This document shows positions 6,991 to 13,858 of a stretch of DNA of 64,000 nucleotides, piece after piece (position 1 is the stretch's first letter; the number at the start of each line of letters is the position of its first letter). The position numbers and the translations under genes were made by a program. The notes under the pieces were generated by a model. That model was given only the letters and a program-made list of their open reading frames with translations. It made no database searches and was not told the origin of the DNA. Source of the DNA: Dysgonomonas sp. BGC7 (GTDB taxonomy: Bacteria; Bacteroidota; Bacteroidia; Bacteroidales; Dysgonomonadaceae); assembly GCF_001261735.1 (NCBI RefSeq), contig NZ_CVRP01000005.1, positions 1 through 64,000 on the forward strand, read 5' to 3'.

Positions 6991-9081
6991 TTATACAGAG
7001 CAAGATACACACTCATCAATAGTTGCTTTTCGGGTACGTGTATAATACAACGATTTCAATCCTATTTTATGTGCATAAATATAATAACGAGCCAAATCGC
7101 GAGTAGTATCACTACTCTTAGTATGAAGTATAGTAGAAATACCCTGATCGACATGTCGTTGTATTACGGAAATAAGTTTCATAACCTTCATCTGATCCAT
7201 ATCGTATGCCGTCTTCTAAAAGAAAAAATAGTCATTCGTTAAATAAGGCATCGGATAGAAAGTGGTACTATCTCCATATTCACGAACTTCGATAGTGTCT
7301 ACTACCGGCATTACGGAGGCAGTCGATGTCATTATATATGATGAAGATTGATTGGGAGCAATAGCCAAACGGTAGGCATGATACAAACCATGTTCTACAA
7401 CTTGATCTTTCAGCTCCTTCCACTCTTTCTTACTTGGTATAGAAATACCGTCAAATAAAGATTTTACCTTATCTGTTTGAGGTAGATATTCTAATTTCAA
7501 ATATTTGTCAAAGTAAGTACCTTTTGCATATTCCGATTTTTCAAAATCTTTGAATGTCTTTTTCCGTTGTTTGGCTATTTCCTTTGAACGTTGCAAAGAA
7601 TAGAAGTTCATCATCATAAAAAACACATTGCAAAAGTCGAGAGCCTCTTTGCTTTCGTAGGAAATAAAGTTTTTCGCAAAAAAGCCATGCAAGTTCATAG
7701 CTCCTAAACCAACACTGTGCAACTCTTCGTTCGCTTTTTTTATTGATGGAACAACATCAATATTTGAAATATCTGTGACTACAGTAAGTGCATCTATTGC
7801 GGTTGAAACAGCTTCTTTGATTCGCTTGTTTTCCATCACGGTTGCAACATTTAGTGATCCTAAATTACACGAAATGCCTCTGCGGATAATATCTTCTTGA
7901 TAATAATCGTTGATCTCTGAGACTTCCGATAATTGCATAATTTCAGTACATAGATTGCTGAATTTCACTTCTCCGATATCTTTCAAAGCATGTTCTCTAT
8001 TCGCATTATCTTTGAAAAACAGGTATGGGTAACCACTTTCTTTTTGAGTCTGGGCAATCTTAACGAGCATAACTCGTGCACTCAAGCGTTTTTTTCGAAC
8101 TTTGGGATTATCTACCAGCTCGTGATACATCTTATTCATATCCATATCATCGAGATATTGTCCATACTGACGAAATACTGAATGAGGATAGAATATATAA
8201 TATGGCTCATCTTTTTCGGCTAAATCCATAAACTTATCAGGAACAACAACCCCAATGGAAAGCGATTTGATGCGAACTTTCTCATCCACATTAATTTTTT
8301 TGCAATCCAGAAACTCTTCAATATCCGAATGAAAAATATTCAAATAGGCGGCTCCAGCTCCAGGACGTTGTCCTAATTGATTGGCATAGGAAAAAACATC
8401 TTCCAATAACTTCATTATAGGAAGTACTCCGCTTGCTCGTCCTTCAACTCCTTTAATTGCCTCAGATCGACCTCTTAACTTTGATAAATTTAGTGCGACT
8501 CCTCCTCCAATAGAGGAAAGCTTCATAGATGAATTAATTGCATAGCCTATGCTGTTAAGGCTGTCGCCAATTTCGTCAAGAAAACAAGATACTAATTCCC
8601 CCGAACGGCGTTTTCCTCCGTTCAAAAATGTAGGGGTAGCAGGCTGGTATTCTTGATTTACTAATAGTTCAGCATATTTTATCGCTTGCTCTACACTTCC
8701 TTGGGCCAGGTACAATGAAATACAGGCTATTCGATCTTCGTAGCGTTCCAAGAATTTTTCACCACTATCATCTCGAAGTGCATAATTTTGAAAGAACTTA
8801 AAAGCACTCATAAAAGAAGGAAAACGAAATTTCCGCTCATATATAAGTGCATATACCCTCATTATTTCTTCGAAAGTATATTGTTCGTAAAGATTTTCGT
8901 AGTAATTGTTTTCGATCAGGTAATCAATCTTTTCTTTCAATGTATAGAAGAAGACCGTATTCTTATTTACATAGTCAAGAAAATATGAACGTACAGCTTC
9001 TTTATCTTTATCAAGCTGATAATCATCATCCTTCTTTATCATTACCTCATTATTGAGGAGTATCCATTTCTTTATTTGCAT
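6991..9081 (-). pseudogene. nrdE: Class Ib ribonucleotide reductase large subunit NrdE, interrupted by in-frame TAG
   Basis: NrdE is the catalytic subunit of the aerobic, B12-independent ribonucleotide reductase. The frame runs 697 codons from ATG at 9081, matching the usual 700 or so residues. The opening IKKWILLNNEVMI matches known NrdE starts and overlaps nrdI by 32 bp. Catalytic cysteines are present in GELVSCF, KFSNLC and ISCNLGSLN. Codon 622 (7216-7218) is TAG, where relatives such as B. subtilis NrdE have Tyr in WFFYKEAYDMD; here the text reads FFF-stop-KTAYDMDQ. Beyond it, in the same frame, lie 74 conserved residues including HVDQGIS, TTRDLARYYIYAH, the radical-transfer pair Y679-Y680 (LYYTRTR) and the tail C691xxC694. 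Termination at 622 would remove both essential elements. This is either a recent nonsense mutation, suppression, or a sequence error. Confidence 0.9.
7216..7218 (-). other. In-frame amber codon inside nrdE
   Basis: The plus-strand bases CTA read TAG on the minus strand. The frame before and after is the same and conserved on both sides, so this is a substitution (TAT or TAC to TAG) and not a frameshift. Other genes here, such as those ending at 866 and 56160, use TAG as a normal stop. Confidence 0.93.
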
Positions 9082-9439
9082 AGTCTGTTACTTTTTGAAT
9101 AAAACTATTTACATCACGATCCAAACCAGCTAGTTCGAATTTAAGTAATATCGGAATCTTATATTTTTGAGAAATAGCATTAGCTGCCAGCGCAAAATTG
9201 GTTCCCCAATTCATATTGCCACTCGACGAAATAGAAATAATATAAGGATGCCATTGGTCCATAAATAGGAGCGTTGAGAGAGGGACCTGCCCTATTCGAG
9301 TGGTAAACGTAATCAAGTGCCCAATTTCATGAACGGTTATTCCATCGTATATTTTCACACAATTCCATTCTGTCAGCAATCTTACTTTTTCTATAAATCG
9401 CTCAACATTACCGGTCTTACTATCGTAATATATTATCAT
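9050..9439 (-). CDS. nrdI: Flavodoxin-like NrdI
   Basis: NrdI is a small flavoprotein that supplies oxidant to build the dimanganese-tyrosyl cofactor of NrdF. The 129-residue protein has the flavodoxin-like pattern: an N-terminal beta strand and phosphate loop IIYYDSKTGNVERFI and the SSSGNMNWGTNFALAA stretch characteristic of NrdI. It lies 6 bp after the thioredoxin-like gene and overlaps the start of nrdE by 32 bp, so translation is probably coupled. The gene looks intact. Confidence 0.94.
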   Translation of the reverse strand: MIIYYDSKTGNVERFIEKVRLLTEWNCVKIYDGITVHEIGHLITFTTRIGQVPLSTLLFMDQWHPYIISISSSGNMNWGTNFALAANAISQKYKIPILLKFELAGLDRDVNSFIQKVTDYANKEMDTPQ

Positions 9440-9445
9440 TGTTTA

Positions 9446-9685
9446 TCAGAGGGCAGCAATCATTTTATTCAACTCTTCCGGTTGATACCCAATAGTTCTC
9501 ATTAGTTCGTCATTGTCTTTTAATAATATTGTTGTAGGAACAGAGCGAACTCTATATTTTACAGCAAGTTCGGGATTATCAAAAGGATTTATGACTTCAA
9601 AAGATATTGATTTTGAATCTAAATGTTGAGATACCATAACACATGGGTTACAATCTGCTTTTTCGAATTTTATAATTTTCTTCAT
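9446..9685 (-). CDS. Thioredoxin/NrdH-like redoxin
   Basis: This 79-residue protein has a thioredoxin fold with active site C12-N-P-C15 near the N-terminus and the cis-proline motif RSVPTTILL. In class Ib operons such a redoxin (NrdH) reduces the C-terminal CxxC of NrdE after each turnover, which fits its place as first gene of the nrd operon, 6 bp before nrdI. It has no signal peptide. The leader between the riboswitch (ends 9818) and the ATG is 132 nt. Its natural target, the NrdE tail, lies beyond the amber codon. Confidence 0.88.
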   Translation of the reverse strand: MKKIIKFEKADCNPCVMVSQHLDSKSISFEVINPFDNPELAVKYRVRSVPTTILLKDNDELMRTIGYQPEELNKMIAAL

Positions 9686-9817
9686 GATGGGTTAATTTAT
9701 TATATATATAACAAGGGCATACATAGTTCCTGTAACTATAATGCAATCCTACTTGAATTTATAATTTCTTTTTTATAATATTTTCTTTATATCCCGAAAG
9801 AAAAATATTTTCTTTTT

Positions 9818-9988
9818 GGCAGGTCTTCTGACTTACTCCATCTTTAAACGTCCTTCCCATTCGTAATAGAATAGTGGATTGAGTATTGCTCAAAGACTTT
9901 GGTAGAGCTTACAGCAGCGGGTCTGTTCAGGATTTACACCTGATTCCCTTTTCATTATTTCTAAGAATTTAGAATAATAACACCAAAG
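9818..9988 (-). promoter_or_regulatory. Cobalamin riboswitch upstream of the nrd-queH operon
   Basis: On the minus strand the aptamer reads from TTTGGTGTT through AGGGAATCAGGTGTAAATCC and GAACAGACCCGCTGCTGT to the B12 box TAAGTCAGAAGACCTGCC. All conserved blocks are present. It precedes the thioredoxin-like gene and should repress the whole nrdH-I-E-F, queH and CWC operon when B12 is available. It is nearly identical in its core to the element at 10463-10640, with a shared 50-nt block starting at 9905 and 10556. An AT-only hairpin follows the aptamer; no clear terminator was seen. Confidence 0.95.
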
Positions 9989-10140
9989 ATTACTACAAAT
10001 ATGTAACAATATTTCGAGATAAAAGTTTTCCAGAAATAGAAATTTTTATTTAAATTATACAACTATTATTTATCAAAAAAGAAAATATTATTTGAAAATT
10101 ATCATATGTAGTTTTCATAAAATATTATTTGCTCACTAAT

Positions 10141-10175
10141 ACAAAAATGGAAAAGTCATCCCAACTTCTCCATTT
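10141..10175 (-). terminator. Intrinsic terminator at the end of the riboswitch-controlled orphan ORF
   Basis: On the minus strand, AAATGGAGAAG (10165-10175) pairs with CTTTTCCATTT (10145-10155) around a 9-nt loop, giving an 11-bp stem with one G-U pair, followed by a T run. The 5' arm overlaps the last codons of the 74-residue ORF. It would separate that unit from the next riboswitch. Confidence 0.75.
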
Positions 10176-10380
10176 CAGGGGTCAATTCTAACATCAAATC
10201 AGCTTCCCACAGCGGATTTGACACTTCCGAGGAATTGAGTTCTTTATTATTGTAATGCACTAACATAAAGTGCATATATGTTACATTCCCCAATATTTTC
10301 TTTGGGGAACAAATTATCTTTTCTGAATGGTTTTCTCTAATTTTAGTCAAGAGATTGTATAAAAATACAATCTGTTCCAT
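10156..10380 (-). CDS. Orphan 74-residue protein under a cobalamin riboswitch
   Basis: I do not recognise this protein. It has no signal peptide and no clear membrane segment or cysteine motif (a single Cys at residue 24). The middle (GNVTYMHFMLVHYNNKE) looks like beta strands and the end (LELTPEMEKLG) is acidic and helical. It lies 82 nt downstream of a complete cobalamin riboswitch, and an intrinsic terminator overlaps its last codons, so it forms a self-contained riboswitch-ORF-terminator unit. It may be a real B12-repressed small gene or the remnant of a longer one. Another possibility is that the RNA, not the protein, is the product. Confidence 0.5.
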   Translation of the reverse strand: MEQIVFLYNLLTKIRENHSEKIICSPKKILGNVTYMHFMLVHYNNKELNSSEVSNPLWEADLMLELTPEMEKLG

Positions 10381-10462
10381 TCTTATTTTCTGACAATAAA
10401 ATATTCGAAATAATACTAATGTTTTTCACCTCATTTCCCGAAGGCATAAAACCTCAATATTC

Positions 10463-10640
10463 TGGCAGGTCTTCTGACTTACTCCATCTTTGAATGCCCT
10501 TCCTATTCAATTATTATTGAATAGTGGATTGAGTATTATTCAAAGACTTTTGGTGGAGCTTACAGCAGCGGGTCTGTTCAGGATTTACACCTGATTCCCT
10601 TTTCACCACATTTCTGAAAATATGAAATGCGACACCAAAA
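10463..10640 (-). promoter_or_regulatory. Second, duplicated cobalamin riboswitch
   Basis: This has the same aptamer landmarks as the element at 9818-9988: a 5' TTTTGGTGTCGC, AGGGAATCAGGTGTAAATCC, CCCGCTGCTGTAAGC, a variable hairpin, and the B12 box TAAGTCAGAAGACCTGCC. The first 28 bases on the plus strand (10463-10490) are identical to 9818-9845, and a 50-nt block is also shared, so one arose from the other. It precedes the orphan 74-residue ORF. Confidence 0.94.
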
Positions 10641-10763
10641 TCGAGGGTAAATGTATTAATTTTTTAATTAATAATAAAGGGTTCTAAAATGATTTTTGGT
10701 ATTATAAATAAATTTAGAGGAGTATTCAATAATAAATTAATCTTTACTGTTCGATTTTAAAAT

Positions 10764-10907
10764 ATGATAGTAATGAAAGATTTAGTGGGGAATTTAAATT
10801 ATTTGTTTCCTGACTTTTCAAAAGAACCAAACTCTCAAGTAGAGAATGGCAATAAAACTGCCGGACAACGCACTAGAAATAGAAAAAGCTATGGAAGAAT
10901 TCCGTAA
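10764..10907 (+). CDS. Possible small ORF, 47 residues
   Basis: It opens with ATG at 10764 (MIVMKDLVGNLNYLFPDFSK) and ends with a basic tail (QRTRNRKSYGRIP). I do not recognise it. It overlaps a second short frame at 10846-10971 (MAIKLPDNALEIEKAMEEF, charged and helical), and together they could be the two halves of one frameshifted small gene. The evidence is only an open frame with reasonable composition. Confidence 0.25.
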   Translation: MIVMKDLVGNLNYLFPDFSKEPNSQVENGNKTAGQRTRNRKSYGRIP

Positions 10908-10971
10908 AGATTCTATTGAAGAATCGAAAAAAAGAATACCAGACAGCCTTCTTACAAGATACAGTAAATGA
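10846..10971 (+). CDS. Possible small ORF, 41 residues
   Basis: The frame encodes a charged, helical peptide (MAIKLPDNALEIEKAMEEF, ending IPDSLLTRYSK). It overlaps the preceding frame. Amphipathic charge patterning is the only support; the function is unknown. Confidence 0.25.
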   Translation: MAIKLPDNALEIEKAMEEFRKDSIEESKKRIPDSLLTRYSK

Positions 10972-10988
10972 GAGATTTTTTGAATAAA

Positions 10989-11028
10989 AATAACTACTAA
11001 AAATAGTATATTTGAAATAGTAGTTATT
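10989..11028. repeat. 11-bp perfect inverted repeat around a -7 element
   Basis: AATAACTACTA (10989-10999) and TAGTAGTTATT (11018-11028) are perfect complements separated by 18 bp. The spacer contains TATATTTG (11007-11014), a match to the Bacteroidota -7 consensus. It could be an operator enclosing a promoter or a stem-loop at the end of the preceding short ORF; there is no poly-T tail. Confidence 0.5.
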
Positions 11029-11174
11029 CTGTAGTAAATTTTACCTTTTAGATTGGTAAACTAAAGACGGAAGGATATTCAATCCCCTCTCTGTCTGATG
11101 TAGAAATTCATAATTCTTTTATAATTACAAAATGGGAATAACTGGATTATATTCTTTCTTTATAAAAAAACTAC

Positions 11175-11182
11175 TATATTTG
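11175..11182 (+). promoter_or_regulatory. Candidate -7 promoter element for a short transcript
   Basis: TATATTTG matches the -7 consensus TAnnTTTG. A transcript from here would reach the terminator at 11347-11377 with no ORF longer than a few codons. Confidence 0.4.
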
Positions 11183-11188
11183 TGTATA

Positions 11189-11377
11189 ATTATTTGAATA
11201 ACATGGTGTTGCTATATGGTTGACAGAGCAATTTTTCTAGGTGCTACCAAATCGCTACCACACCCATGAAAAAAGAACAATAAATTACAGACAATATGTC
11301 ATTTAGATAATAAAATAACGATCCCGTTCGGATCACTACCAAGAATAAAGCGATTACAATGAACGTAGTCGCTTTTT
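11189..11377 (+). ncRNA. Candidate small RNA of about 190 nt
   Basis: A -7 element (11175-11182) and a strong intrinsic terminator (11347-11377) bracket a stretch with no meaningful ORF. Inside, GATCC-CGTTC-GGATC (about 11320-11334) forms a perfect 5-bp hairpin. I do not recognise a known RNA family. The 5' end is estimated from the promoter position. Confidence 0.35.
11347..11377 (+). terminator. Intrinsic terminator
   Basis: AAAGCGATTAC (11347-11357) pairs with GTAGTCGCTTT (11365-11375) around a 7-nt loop, with one G-U pair, and runs into TTTTT. Confidence 0.8.
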
Positions 11378-11595
11378 CTGTTCTAATTGGCTTTACTCAC
11401 TACATTCAGGACACATCGGAACACCGCATGTTGCGATGAATATTCTTGGAATGTTTAGAAATAGTTTAGACTTCTATTTTCATCTTAATGACAACATTTA
11501 AGATCAACAGGATATTAGAAAGTTTTTCAAAGAACAATAGAATAATAAAGATAATATTAGAACCAAATGTTGATTAATTCCAGAATGTAGAGAAT

Positions 11596-11784
11596 ATGAG
11601 TAATAAGCAAAAAATAAAAAATAGAAACAGAAAACTACATAATAAAGAACATTCTGATTTGCCTATTTGGCTTCGAATACTTCTGCTTCTTTGTGCAATA
11701 GGACTTCTCTTATTTATTCTATTTGGACCTAAAGCTATTGGTCTTGATTGGTATCCTGGAAAAGGTTTTGATAATATCAAATAA
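11596..11784 (+). CDS. Small membrane protein, unknown
   Basis: This 62-residue ORF has a very basic N-terminus (MSNKQKIKNRNRKLHNK) followed by one clear membrane helix (about residues 25-44, IWLRILLLLCAIGLLLFILF) and a short tail. The positive-inside pattern suggests a single-pass inner-membrane protein with the tail in the periplasm. I recognise no family. It stands alone, about 300 bp before the next gene. Confidence 0.45.
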   Translation: MSNKQKIKNRNRKLHNKEHSDLPIWLRILLLLCAIGLLLFILFGPKAIGLDWYPGKGFDNIK

Positions 11785-11912
11785 GATTTCATATTTACAA
11801 TTCAAGATGCTTATTAACTTATATTTGCCAATTGCCAGTTAGTTACATCTGTATTGATCAGTTATTTCTGAAAAGTAAATTCAATATTAATATAATAACA
11901 AAATATCTTTTG

Positions 11913-12084
11913 TAAGTTTGCCAAATGGGCTGAAAGGGGAGTTGGTTAATCTATCACCGCGTGGAGACCGGTATCGAACTATGCTTTCACACCCTTGTGG
12001 ATAAAAGGGTTGAATACATTGGAATAAATTCACTGTATCTCGACTTCAAAATATTAGAGGTACTTGCTTTTTTAATTAATAGCT
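11913..12084 (+). promoter_or_regulatory. Promoter element and structured leader of the 515-residue gene
   Basis: TAAGTTTG (11913-11920) fits the -7 consensus, giving a leader of about 155 nt. The leader is locally GC-rich and can fold: TGAAAG (11931-11936) with CTTTCA (11984-11989), enclosing GGT/ACC and CCG/CGG pairs, then CCCTT (11992-11996) with AAGGG (12005-12009). It is not a riboswitch class that I recognise. Confidence 0.35.
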
Positions 12085-13632
12085 ATGAGAAGAATAGATT
12101 CTATCATATCCTTGATATACTCTTTGTCTAAATCGGAGAAAAAACACTTATCCCTTCACGTTGTCAAAGGCAATGAGGATAAAGACTTCCAGCTTATATA
12201 TAATATTATCGCAAATGATAAGATACAGGATGGGAATGTAGTAAAAGATAAGTTTCGGAAACGCAGGCCCAACAGCTCGTTTGAGATATCAGTGCAATAC
12301 CTGTATGAAAAACTGCTGGATGCCTTACTGATGCTTCGCAAGAACAAAGATGTTTATTACGATCTATATCAAAACATTTCAAAAGCCCGGATGCTATATG
12401 AAAGATCAGCATTTCATGAATGTTTCGAAATATTAGAAACAACAATCAAGCAAGCAGAATTTTACGAGAGCCACGAAATATTATTGATTGCAACTAAGCT
12501 GGAGCTCGAATATCTTCTACGACTCAATTTTCCTGACATGTCGGAGCAGGAGCTTTACCACAGGCATTTCATGCAAAATGATGCTTTGAAAAAGATCAGA
12601 AAGATAACAGAACAAGGAGCTCTTTTCAATTTGCTGAAATATAGATTGGCACATAAAGGTTTTATCCGAACCGAAAAACAAAAGCAGGATATGAACGACC
12701 TTATGGTAAACGAGCTCTATATTGCAGCATCTACAGAGCCCAATCACAACTTCGAAATAACCAAAAATCATAAACTGTTTCAGGCAAACTATCTGACCAG
12801 TGTAGGTGATTATCGAGCTGCCCTAAATTCTTTCAAAGAACTAAACAAGCTATTTGAAGAAAATCCTCAATTCTGGGCAAATCCTCCAATATATTATCTG
12901 TCTGTGATCGAAGGTGTGCTCGATAGTTTACGTTCGGTGGGCGACTATAACGAAATGCCCTATTTCATGCAAAAGCTGGAACAATTAGCAGAAAGTTCTT
13001 CTCTCGAATTCAAAACGAATACAATATGTGTGCTATTCCAATATGAACTTTTCCCATATTTGGATAAAGGCGATTTTTCTAATTGTAATAAAATAATAGA
13101 AAAATATCAAACTCCTCTCTTCGAAAAAGAATCGTGGCTAAGCCCTGTGCGTAAAAGCGAACTGTTTCTATACACCGCCATTGTATCCATCGGAAACGGT
13201 AATTACCAAATGGCAAAGAAGCACATAAACCGGATTACGCTCGATCATAATATCGATTATCTACCATTGATGAGAACAATACGGCTAGTACGGCTGATTG
13301 CATATTACGAAACAAACGAATTCGATCTGATCAGTTACGAATCGCGGTCGATAAAAAGAGGTATGTCTTTGAAAAAAGAAAAGTCTTTCAAAACCGAACA
13401 TACCATATTGTGGTTTTTGAATAAAAGAGATTTGCCCATATTGAGGAAAGACAGAGAGATTATGCACCAAAAGCTATTGCCTAGCATCCAAAGCTTGCAT
13501 GAAGACAAATATGAAAATCAACTGTTGCGAATTTTTGATTTTACAGCATGGATGGAATCTAAAATATTAAAAGAAAATTTATCCGAAATATTATTGGTAC
13601 ATGCAGAAGCCAGATATCAAAGATTCAGATAA
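12085..13632 (+). CDS. Helical-repeat protein, putative regulator of the ribose locus
   Basis: This 515-residue soluble protein has no signal peptide and a strongly alpha-helical, TPR-like composition throughout (for example RSAFHECFEILETTIKQAE, and paired helices in the second half). I see no helix-turn-helix or other named DNA-binding domain. It lies just upstream of the two ribokinases in the same direction, separated by a 226-bp promoter region. In the B. thetaiotaomicron ribose locus, as I remember it, a regulator gene (rbsR, BT2802) sits in this place. A regulatory role here is inferred from position only; the molecular function is not shown by sequence. Confidence 0.6.
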   Translation: MRRIDSIISLIYSLSKSEKKHLSLHVVKGNEDKDFQLIYNIIANDKIQDGNVVKDKFRKRRPNSSFEISVQYLYEKLLDALLMLRKNKDVYYDLYQNISKARMLYERSAFHECFEILETTIKQAEFYESHEILLIATKLELEYLLRLNFPDMSEQELYHRHFMQNDALKKIRKITEQGALFNLLKYRLAHKGFIRTEKQKQDMNDLMVNELYIAASTEPNHNFEITKNHKLFQANYLTSVGDYRAALNSFKELNKLFEENPQFWANPPIYYLSVIEGVLDSLRSVGDYNEMPYFMQKLEQLAESSSLEFKTNTICVLFQYELFPYLDKGDFSNCNKIIEKYQTPLFEKESWLSPVRKSELFLYTAIVSIGNGNYQMAKKHINRITLDHNIDYLPLMRTIRLVRLIAYYETNEFDLISYESRSIKRGMSLKKEKSFKTEHTILWFLNKRDLPILRKDREIMHQKLLPSIQSLHEDKYENQLLRIFDFTAWMESKILKENLSEILLVHAEARYQRFR

Positions 13633-13790
13633 AATAAATTTCGTTATTTGAAAACATACTTTTTAATGCCCTAAGTGTATTCAAATAGCGCCTGTTTATT
13701 ATTTGATTTTATATAAAACAGATAATAAATAGAATATTATATTGTAAATAAGCATAAATACATCATTTTATTGAATTTTGAACTTATATA

Positions 13791-13838
13791 AATACGCATT
13801 TTATGTAAAAAATGCGCATATCTAAGTATTTATATTTG
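13791..13838 (+). promoter_or_regulatory. Promoter and inverted-repeat operator of the ribokinase operon
   Basis: TATATTTG (13831-13838) is a -7 element 21 nt before the first ribokinase ATG. Just upstream, CGCATTTT (13795-13802) and AAAATGCG (13809-13816) form a perfect inverted repeat with a 6-bp spacer, extendable to 11 bp with one mismatch. Its place at about -20 to -45 fits a regulator site. Confidence 0.5.
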
Positions 13839-13858
13839 TTTGTCTAATTGTAAATGCT

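Larger units (their letters stand above)
10641..11595. other. Gene-poor AT-rich stretch with tiny ORFs and signals
   Basis: No protein-coding gene of normal size is visible on either strand. The stretch holds two short overlapping ORFs (10764-10971), an inverted repeat around a -7 element (10989-11028), a promoter-terminator pair (11175-11377), and otherwise AT-rich sequence. I recognise no integrase, transposase or tRNA remnant with confidence. Confidence 0.6.

Noticed and set aside
7216-7218. Programmed recoding of the nrdE TAG, for example as pyrrolysine
   Set aside because: No pyl genes are visible, the position is normally tyrosine, and other genes in the window end in TAG. Mutation or base error is simpler; suppression remains open.
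7195-7230. Frameshift in nrdE at the T-rich run before the stop
   Set aside because: The conserved sequence before and after the stop is in the same frame, so no shift is needed.
11318-11340. Sequence ending ...GTTCGGATCACTACCA that looks like a tRNA 3' end with CCA
   Set aside because: The T-arm loop would be only 5 nt and lacks the normal TTCRANY pattern, and no matching acceptor, D-arm or anticodon arm was found upstream.
11378-11595. Possible integrase remnant (frame reading HSGHIGTPHVAMN)
   Set aside because: No catalytic motif or att-like repeat could be found; the likeness is too short to call.
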